Positions 58,183 to 64,000 of a DNA stretch of 64,000 nt are shown here, one piece after another. The translations under genes were made by a program, and so were the position numbers. Each line of letters starts with the position of its first letter. Within the stretch, counting starts at the first letter, position 1. The notes below the pieces were generated by a model that worked only from the letters and a program-made list of their open reading frames with translations, searched no databases and was not told the DNA's origin. Origin of the DNA: Neorhizobium galegae bv. orientalis str. HAMBI 540 (GTDB taxonomy: Bacteria; Pseudomonadota; Alphaproteobacteria; Rhizobiales; Rhizobiaceae); assembly GCF_000731315.1 (NCBI RefSeq), contig NZ_HG938353.1, positions 2,666,001 to 2,730,000 on the forward strand, written 5' to 3'.

Positions 58183-61100
58183 TCAGTTCGACACCGAGCT
58201 CACGATCGCACCGCCAAGCCAGTTGCGAACCTTGGTTTCCAGAGCCTCCGGGCTGATCGGCTTGGAAAGGTAGTCGTCCATACCGACCTGGAAGCAGAGT
58301 TCGCGGTCGCTTTCGAGCGCATGCGCCGTGACGCCGATGATCGGCGTATGGGTGCCGGTCTCCTGTTCGAGCTCGCGGATTTTCTGGGTCGCCTGATGGC
58401 CGTTCATGACCGGCATCGAGACGTCCATGATGATGACCGCCGGATCGTGCTTTTTCCACGCTTCGACCGCTTCCGCACCGTTCTTGACGATCTGGAACAG
58501 CCAGCCGGTGGTCTGCAGGATCTGGGTAAAGACGATCTGGTTGACCTCGTTGTCCTCGGCGACCAGCACGTCGAGCGTCGGCGCCGCCTGCATGGGCGGC
58601 GTGGAGACTGGGACCACCGGCTGTTCGGCAATCACGGGCGTCAAAGCAACCAACTTAGGCGCGGCAACCGGCGCGACGGGCAGCACCGTCGTTTGAAACC
58701 TACCAGCCGCTTGGTCCGCTTCGACTGCCCGGCGCTTGGTGCGGATCGAGCGGACGACGTCGATGATCGTGCTGCGCAGCAGGTTGGCGCGTGCCGGCTT
58801 CATCAGATGCGCCTGGATGTTGAGGGCGGCGAACATGCTGTCGTCGCCGGCCATGTCCATCGAGGTCAGGAAAACCACGCCGGTTCCGTCGAAGCGCGGA
58901 TCGCGCCTGAGCTGCTTGGCGAAATCCAGGCCGTTCATCTCCGGCATGTGGTAGTCGAGCACGATCGCATCGACAGTGACGCCGATGCGGGCGGCCTCGC
59001 TGAGGATCGCCAGCCCCTCGGCGCCGCCGTCGGCTGCGACCGTGTCGAACCCCCACATGGTGAGCTGTTCGGTGAGGATGCGGCGGTTGACGGCATTATC
59101 GTCGACGACGAGTATGCGTGCGCCGCTGGTGTTGATCGGCAAGGCCGTCAGGACGTTGCGTTCGCTGACCACCTGGAACGGCAGGTGCACAGTGAAGACG
59201 GAGCCGCGACCGATTTCGCTCGTCACGTCGATATAGCCGCCGAACAGTTCGGTGAGGCCGGCGGTAATCGCCAACCCCAGGCCGGTGCCTTCGTGGCGGC
59301 GCGTCGAGGACGTGTCGACCTGTGAGAATTTCTCGAACACCGATTTCAGTTTCTCTTCCGGAATGCCGAGCCCGGTGTCCTCGATGCGGATCGACAGCAT
59401 CATCTCGCCGGGGCTCTTCGCCTCCGATCTCAGATCGATGAAGACATGCCCCTTTTCGGTGAATTTCACCGCATTGCCGACCAGGTTGGTGATGATCTGG
59501 CGGAAACGCCCCGCGTCGCCCATCACCGTCTCGCGGATCGAGACGTCGCCGCGCACGATGAGTTCGATATCCTTCTCGGCAGCGGACGAGGACAAAAGCG
59601 TCGCCACGTCCTCGATCGCCTCGACCGGGTCGAACGGCGCCTTGCGCAGCGTCATCTGGCCGGCGTCGATCTTGGAGAAGTCGAGGATGTCGTTGATGAT
59701 CGTCAGGAGCGCATTGCCCGACTTGACGATGATGTCGATGAAGGTCTTCTGGCGGGTGTCGAGATTGGACTTGGCCAGCAGTTCGGCCATGCCGAGCACG
59801 CCGTTCATCGGGGTGCGGATCTCGTGGCTCATATTGGCGAGGAATTCCGACTTCGCCCGGTCGGCGGCCTCGGCGCGCTGCAGGAGGCGGGTCAGCTCCT
59901 CCTCGCGGCTCTTCATCTCCGTGACGTCGGTGAAGACAGCCAGCCAATGGTCGCTGCCGGTCAGCTTCGCCTCGACCTGGATCCACTTGCGGCCCTCGAC
60001 GCGGAAGGCGGCAAACACCGGCTTGCCGGCTGCGACATTGTCTTCCCAGGCCTGGAGCGTCACCGCCGCTTCCTCGGACGTGCCGAGATCGCCGCGTTCG
60101 ACGCAATAGCGGAAGAGATCGCGCCATAGACCCCCGGCGCCCACCAACTCGGCCGGCATGTCAAGCATGGCCGGCAGCGCATCGTTGGAGAAGATGATCT
60201 CGCCGTCATGCAGGATGAGCAGCCCTTGCGACATGGCGCTCGTCGCGTCGCGCATCAGCGCGCCGTGGGTTTCGAGCGCCGCACGGGCCTCCTGGATCTC
60301 CTGCTCGCGCTTGCGGACAGCCGTGATGTCCATGTAGCTCAGCAGGATCTTTCCGCCGGAAAGCTGAGTGCCGGAAATGACGATCACCAGACCGGTTCGG
60401 CTCTTCACCTCGATAGGCGGCCGCTCCTGGCCATCGGTCAAGGCGGCAATGCGCTCCCGGTAGATTTCCTCGAAGCTGTGCGTCGAGCCGCTATAGATGC
60501 CGTGGTCGAAATTGACCTTGAGGAAATCCCGATAGGAACGGCGGGGCAGATCGAACTGCTCTCCGGCATCCCAGAAGGAATAGAAGGCCGGATTGGCGTA
60601 TTCGAACAGGAACTGCTCGTCGAGGATCGCCACGCCGACGGGCATGGTGTGCAGGATCGTCTGCAGATCCTTGCCAATCTTCTCCGCCTTGTTCTGCGCC
60701 TCCTTGATGCGGGAGACGTCCATGCGCGAACCGACGAGGTTGTGCGCGCCGTCATTGGTGGTCACCCGGCGCAGATGCGTGATGACCGGGACAACCGATC
60801 CGTCGGGAAAGGTAATATCCTCCGATTTCTCGATGTCCTCGCCTGTCATTACCTGGTCGTTTTCAATCCGGAAGCGATCGGCCGCGTCGGGGAACATTTC
60901 CGTTTCGGTCTTGCCGAGGAAATGGCTTCTCGGCTTGCCGAGCATCGCCTCATAGGCGGCATTGGCATAGGTGAGCTGGCGGTCGCTGTTGCGCACGAAC
61001 ACGGGCACCGGCAAGTCTTCGAGGACGGCGCGAAACAGGTCCGTCTCCGAGACATGGGTGCGCAGGAGCATTTCCTGCTCCTTGAAATCGGTCACGTCGT

Positions 61101-61932
61101 GACGGATGGCGATCAGCAGGCCGTTTTCGAGACGCTTGTTGATGCTCCGCAGCCAGCGTCCGTCGGAAAGCTGGTCGATGCTTTCGGAATAGGGAAGATC
61201 GAAAGGTTTCATCCGCTCGGCGATCCAGGCGTCCTTGTTTGGCACATCGGAACCGAAACTCGCCGGCGACACGCGCTGGCGGCGATCATAGGCAAATCCG
61301 AGAATATCGTTGAGCGTGATCCCTGGCTGGATATCGATCGAGATCGATGCAAAATGATTGATGAGCTGGGAATTGCAGTAGAGCAGAACGTTGTGCTTGT
61401 CATAGATGCCGATACCCATTTCGAGCATGTCGAGGGCATCGTCGAGAAGCGCATTGTTGAAAGGCGAAAACGGCGCGATGGGCTTTGCAGCATTGGCCTG
61501 GGCAGCACTGGCCTGGGCACTGGAGGACGGGACAACGGCGCGTGGTGCGACGTTCTTCGGGTCGGAAATGGCGTCAACGCCCGGGACCGCCGCAAACGTG
61601 CCGAACAGATAGGTATGGTCGTCTTCCGTCAGGAAACGCTCGATATGGATTTCATGGCGGACGATGCCGGAGCGGTCGAAACAGAGCGCCGTCTCGTCGG
61701 TGCCGAAAACGATCGCCCGGCATTCCTTTTCCTTGCGGTCGGCATCGTCCAGCGCGCCTGCAAGGCCGCGGCTGGTATTGCCGGCGAATTCGCTCGAATG
61801 CATGCCGAAAAGGCGTGCATAGGCAGCATTCACCGCCACGTAGCTAAGGGCGCTGTCCTTGATGAACGCGGGTTCGGCAAGATCGTTGATCCGCTCGCAC
61901 GCCGTTTTCAAGAGTTCGCTTTCCGTGTCCAC
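58183..61932 (-). CDS. Multi-PAS hybrid histidine kinase with two receiver domains
   Basis: 1249 residues, GTG start. About five PAS-like domains lie in the first ~690 residues (for example DALDMLEMGIGIYDKHNVLL, then VLEDLPVPVFVRNSDRQLTY, then LHTMPVGVAILDEQFLFEYA). HisKA has FLANMSHEIRTPMNGVLG, and HATPase has DTGLGIPEEKL and GTGLGLAIT. Two receivers follow: ILVVDDNAVNRRI with acceptor Asp in IVLDYHMPEMNG, and VLVAEDNEVNQIV with Asp in IIMDVSMPVMNG. No membrane segment is visible, so it senses a soluble signal. It is convergent with cheD. Confidence 0.92.
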   Translation of the reverse strand: MDTESELLKTACERINDLAEPAFIKDSALSYVAVNAAYARLFGMHSSEFAGNTSRGLAGALDDADRKEKECRAIVFGTDETALCFDRSGIVRHEIHIERFLTEDDHTYLFGTFAAVPGVDAISDPKNVAPRAVVPSSSAQASAAQANAAKPIAPFSPFNNALLDDALDMLEMGIGIYDKHNVLLYCNSQLINHFASISIDIQPGITLNDILGFAYDRRQRVSPASFGSDVPNKDAWIAERMKPFDLPYSESIDQLSDGRWLRSINKRLENGLLIAIRHDVTDFKEQEMLLRTHVSETDLFRAVLEDLPVPVFVRNSDRQLTYANAAYEAMLGKPRSHFLGKTETEMFPDAADRFRIENDQVMTGEDIEKSEDITFPDGSVVPVITHLRRVTTNDGAHNLVGSRMDVSRIKEAQNKAEKIGKDLQTILHTMPVGVAILDEQFLFEYANPAFYSFWDAGEQFDLPRRSYRDFLKVNFDHGIYSGSTHSFEEIYRERIAALTDGQERPPIEVKSRTGLVIVISGTQLSGGKILLSYMDITAVRKREQEIQEARAALETHGALMRDATSAMSQGLLILHDGEIIFSNDALPAMLDMPAELVGAGGLWRDLFRYCVERGDLGTSEEAAVTLQAWEDNVAAGKPVFAAFRVEGRKWIQVEAKLTGSDHWLAVFTDVTEMKSREEELTRLLQRAEAADRAKSEFLANMSHEIRTPMNGVLGMAELLAKSNLDTRQKTFIDIIVKSGNALLTIINDILDFSKIDAGQMTLRKAPFDPVEAIEDVATLLSSSAAEKDIELIVRGDVSIRETVMGDAGRFRQIITNLVGNAVKFTEKGHVFIDLRSEAKSPGEMMLSIRIEDTGLGIPEEKLKSVFEKFSQVDTSSTRRHEGTGLGLAITAGLTELFGGYIDVTSEIGRGSVFTVHLPFQVVSERNVLTALPINTSGARILVVDDNAVNRRILTEQLTMWGFDTVAADGGAEGLAILSEAARIGVTVDAIVLDYHMPEMNGLDFAKQLRRDPRFDGTGVVFLTSMDMAGDDSMFAALNIQAHLMKPARANLLRSTIIDVVRSIRTKRRAVEADQAAGRFQTTVLPVAPVAAPKLVALTPVIAEQPVVPVSTPPMQAAPTLDVLVAEDNEVNQIVFTQILQTTGWLFQIVKNGAEAVEAWKKHDPAVIIMDVSMPVMNGHQATQKIRELEQETGTHTPIIGVTAHALESDRELCFQVGMDDYLSKPISPEALETKVRNWLGGAIVSSVSN

Positions 61933-62399
61933 CTTCCCCGCTCCTCGTGCCGGCCGATATCCGGCTCGATTCGTTTGTCTCCCAATCGACTGATAACACC
62001 ATAGCGAGTGTTAACATCGTGTTGTTGAAACAGTACGACTTATCATTTCTGGCATTCGTCAACCTGAAGCGCCCATATATGGGCGCCAATACAGCCTGTG
62101 ATTGATCGTGACAGCCATCGATATCCGCAGACATCCAACCGCATGGCGTAAATGATCCGAGCTAATCCGAAAGCAACCCGGAGGAAGGCCGATTTCGACC
62201 GCCAAATCTTCTCCATATTATAGCCACGATCCGGCCACAATCGACATTGGCAATTGCTAAGGCTTGATAAAAATCAACCGCAGGCGGCATGAAGCTGAAC
62301 GTCCGTTCAGACTATCGGGAAATCGTCTTCATCAATCCGCCGCCTTTGGGCGCGACCATTTATTCACCCCTTGAGGACAAAAAGGGAAAGGAAAAGAAC
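61933..62399. promoter_or_regulatory. Divergent intergenic region between the hybrid kinase and a glycine-zipper gene
   Basis: 467 bases. It contains an 18-bp perfect palindrome (62069-62086) roughly midway and AT-rich patches near 62000-62050. No gene is visible; a minus-strand open frame there lacks a domain. Confidence 0.45.
62069..62086. promoter_or_regulatory. 18-bp perfect palindrome, possible operator
   Basis: GCGCCCATATATGGGCGC, self-complementary over its full length with no loop, 137 bp upstream of the hybrid-kinase start. Two-fold symmetry fits a dimeric regulator binding site. Confidence 0.5.
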
Positions 62400-62753
62400 A
62401 TGTCGGCACTGAAAAAGACGATATCACTCGGCCTCGCCGCACTGTCCGTAGCGGGCGCCCTGACGGCGACGGCTCCGGCGGCAGAAGCTCGCGACCGCCA
62501 TCGCAATGTCTGGCCGGGCGTGGCAGCAGGCCTTGCCGGCGGCATCATCGGCGGCGCAATCATCGCAGGGTCGCAGCGGCCGGCTTACGCCGAGCCCGAA
62601 TATGTGGAGCCGGAATACGACTACGCTCCCCCGCCCCCGCCGCCTGTCTATTACCGCCGCGCCTATTATCGCGACTACCCGCCGGTCTGCGAACTCGAAT
62701 GGCGCCGCAACCGTTATGGCGAGCCCTATCGCGTCGAAGTCTGCTCGCGCTGA
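62400..62753 (+). CDS. Secreted glycine-zipper protein
   Basis: 117 residues from the ATG at 62400 with AAGGAA upstream. A signal peptide (cleaved after APAAEA) is followed by a glycine zipper (GVAAGLAGGIIGGAIIAG), a Glu/Tyr/Pro-rich linker (APPPPPPVYY) and a Cys-containing end (PPVCELEWRRNRYGEPYRVE, VCSR). It closely parallels 56935-57297 in layout. It is probably an envelope-associated protein of unknown function. Confidence 0.75.
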   Translation: MSALKKTISLGLAALSVAGALTATAPAAEARDRHRNVWPGVAAGLAGGIIGGAIIAGSQRPAYAEPEYVEPEYDYAPPPPPPVYYRRAYYRDYPPVCELEWRRNRYGEPYRVEVCSR

Positions 62754-62776
62754 TCGGCAGAGCAATCGCATTGAAG

Positions 62777-62811
62777 AGCCTGTTTCCGCCGCCGGCGGAT
62801 GCAGGCTTTTT
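62777..62811 (+). terminator. Rho-independent terminator after the glycine-zipper gene
   Basis: Stem AGCCTG...CAGGCT enclosing an inner TCCGCC-GCC-GGCGGA stem, followed by five T. Confidence 0.9.
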
Positions 62812-63157
62812 GTTGTTCTGCAGACGCACCGAGTGCTGCCATGGACATAGCCGGGAAGCCACGCCGTTTCGCGTTTGCGAAACATCTGCTTGACTTTTGC
62901 CCGGAAAACCACCAAATGCGCTTCAGCTTTCACCTTCCGGCCGCCGCGTGAGTTGGCCCCGCGTCATTAAAGACACCGCGAAGAAGGAACAAGGCGCAAA
63001 GATAGATCGCCCTCGATCCCGGAGGGTTTAAGCGCTGGAGAGCAATTTCCAACTTGCAAGTTCCCACTTCACGCGGGGTTCTTGACGCCAAAGGCAGACC
63101 GGACGGCATGGTGCCAGTCCGGCGATACGCTTTTGGCGCCCCGAAAAGGTATTCGAC
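62812..63157. other. Gene-free leader of the DEAD-box helicase gene
   Basis: 346 bases. A long leader of this size is usual for cold-shock-type DEAD helicase genes. A minus-strand open frame of 352 codons that crosses into the helicase gene is an antisense shadow. I see no firm motif. Confidence 0.4.
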
Positions 63158-64000
63158 TTGACGAATTTCCACGAGCTTGGTCTGTCCAAGCAGACCGTAG
63201 CCACTCTTTTTGCGCTCGGTTACGAAACGCCGACCCCGATCCAGGCCCAGGCGATCCCCCAGCTTCTCGAAGGCCGCGACATGATCGGTCTTGCCCAGAC
63301 CGGCACCGGCAAGACCGCTGCATTCGGTCTTCCGATCATCGAAATGCTTGCCAAGGACCCGAAGCGTCCTGACAACCGCACCACCCGTACGCTCATCCTC
63401 GCTCCGACCCGCGAACTGGTCAACCAGATCGCCGCCAGCCTGAAGAGCTACGTGCGCGGTACGCCGATGAAGATCAACGCCGTTGTCGGCGGCGCCTCGA
63501 TCAACAAGCAGCAGATGCAGCTCGAGAAGGGCACCGACATTCTCGTCGCCACCCCGGGCCGCCTGCTCGACCTGATCGCCCGCCGTGCCATCGGCCTGAC
63601 TGCCGTGCGTTACCTCGTTCTCGACGAAGCCGACCAGATGCTCGATCTCGGCTTCATCCACGATCTGCGCAAGATTTCCAAGATGGTGCCGAACAAGCGC
63701 CAGACCCTGCTCTTCTCGGCCACCATGCCGAAGGCGATCGCCGATCTTGCCTCCGACTTCCTCAAGGATCCGGTCCAGGTTTCGGTCACGCCTCCGGGCA
63801 AGGCTGCCGACAAGGTCGAACAGTTCGTCCACTTCGTGGTCGGCAAGAACGACAAGACGGACCTTCTGAAGAAGTCGCTCGAAGAAAACCCGACCGGCCG
63901 CGCCATGGTCTTCCTGCGCACCAAGCACGGCGCCGAAAAGCTCTCCAAGCATCTCGAGCATATCGGCTTCAAGGTTGCCTCGATCCACGGCAACAAGAGC
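63158..64000 (+). CDS. DEAD-box ATP-dependent RNA helicase (3' end outside window)
   Basis: The first 281 residues are present. The start is a TTG with AAGG seven bases upstream, giving TNFHELGLSKQTVATLFALG; no ATG fits. Motifs in order are Q motif TPTPIQAQAIP, Walker A AQTGTGKT at 46-53, Ia APTRELVNQI, Ib TPGRLLDLI, DEAD in VLDEADQML, SAT in LFSATMPKA, and IV MVFLRTKHG. It belongs to the RhlE/CsdA-like group that unwinds structured RNA in ribosome assembly or cold adaptation. It runs off the window edge. Confidence 0.93.
   Translation, partial: MTNFHELGLSKQTVATLFALGYETPTPIQAQAIPQLLEGRDMIGLAQTGTGKTAAFGLPIIEMLAKDPKRPDNRTTRTLILAPTRELVNQIAASLKSYVRGTPMKINAVVGGASINKQQMQLEKGTDILVATPGRLLDLIARRAIGLTAVRYLVLDEADQMLDLGFIHDLRKISKMVPNKRQTLLFSATMPKAIADLASDFLKDPVQVSVTPPGKAADKVEQFVHFVVGKNDKTDLLKKSLEENPTGRAMVFLRTKHGAEKLSKHLEHIGFKVASIHGNKS

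Noticed and set aside
62930..63988. 352-codon minus-strand open frame across the helicase gene
   Set aside because: Antisense shadow of the DEAD-box helicase, whose motifs are complete on the plus strand.
1..64000. Search for CRISPR arrays, tRNA, rRNA, prophage integrases and replication origins
   Set aside because: No regularly spaced repeats, no tRNA or rRNA sequence recognised, and no integrase, parAB or repABC genes are present.

Overview
The window looks like the genome of an alphaproteobacterium of the Rhizobiales, most likely Rhizobiaceae. The evidence is the high GC content by eye, the gene families (FixJ-type regulators, DUF1045, stand-alone MnmD, CheD, a PuuE/OHCU decarboxylase/HIU hydrolase operon) and the many ATGA or TGATG stop/start overlaps. 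No organism name can be proved from the sequence alone. I see no rRNA, tRNA or CRISPR array.

Region 1 (1-28.3 kb) is accessory and catabolic. It opens with a molybdenum hydroxylase (IorB-like subunit cut by the window edge, IorA-like 2Fe-2S subunit, triheme cytochrome c), followed by an EAL-domain remnant. Next come a cyclic-nucleotide-binding/thioredoxin-reductase-like flavoprotein with a UBP zinc-finger partner, and a sensor kinase with a FixJ-type regulator and a lone receiver. A Dps-MFS-flavin monooxygenase operon runs rightward. A NitT/TauT-type ABC importer and an old-yellow-enzyme gene are divergent from each other. An eleven-gene leftward operon (27461 to 16579) then encodes a Liv-type ABC importer, an ACMSD-like amidohydrolase, an aldehyde dehydrogenase, a second 2,6-dihydroxypyridine-hydroxylase-like monooxygenase, a cupin and an ActP/DUF485 symporter. 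It is divergent from a TetR gene. A palindrome of the form TTATC-N4-GATAA occurs in the TetR/Liv intergenic region, in the NitT/OYE intergenic region and just inside the NitT ATPase gene. This suggests one TetR regulon for uptake and breakdown of an unidentified, probably N-heterocyclic or aromatic, compound.

Region 2 (28.3-47 kb) is a patchwork. It holds an IS3-family end fragment beside a Lys/Arg-rich gene tail, an NAD(P)-binding protein, and an MFS transporter convergent with a 957-residue winged-helix/NTPase/TPR regulator. An AraC-led rightward group follows (SMP-30-like, alpha/beta hydrolase, 2TM protein, MFS, RibD-like reductase, aldo/keto reductase). It ends in three truncated genes joined to each other: the start of a membrane protein, an antisense piece of an FtsH-like protease, and the C-terminal part of a possible TniQ-like gene. 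A 3.6-kb module (truncated flavin monooxygenase, PNPOx-like protein, PNPOx-GAF-C-terminal-domain fusion) lies between matching terminator hairpins and a 14-bp inverted repeat.

Region 3 (47-64 kb) looks like chromosomal backbone. It contains an SNase-like protein, a YoeB/Phd toxin-antitoxin pair, and a purine (urate to ureidoglycolate) degradation operon with a MntA/HepT toxin-antitoxin pair inserted in it. AzlCD with an AraC regulator follow, then a DUF1045 protein and a FAD oxidoreductase whose start codon overlaps that of divergent mnmD (a possible split MnmC). Two glycine-zipper envelope proteins flank cheD and a 1249-residue hybrid histidine kinase. The window ends inside a DEAD-box RNA helicase gene.
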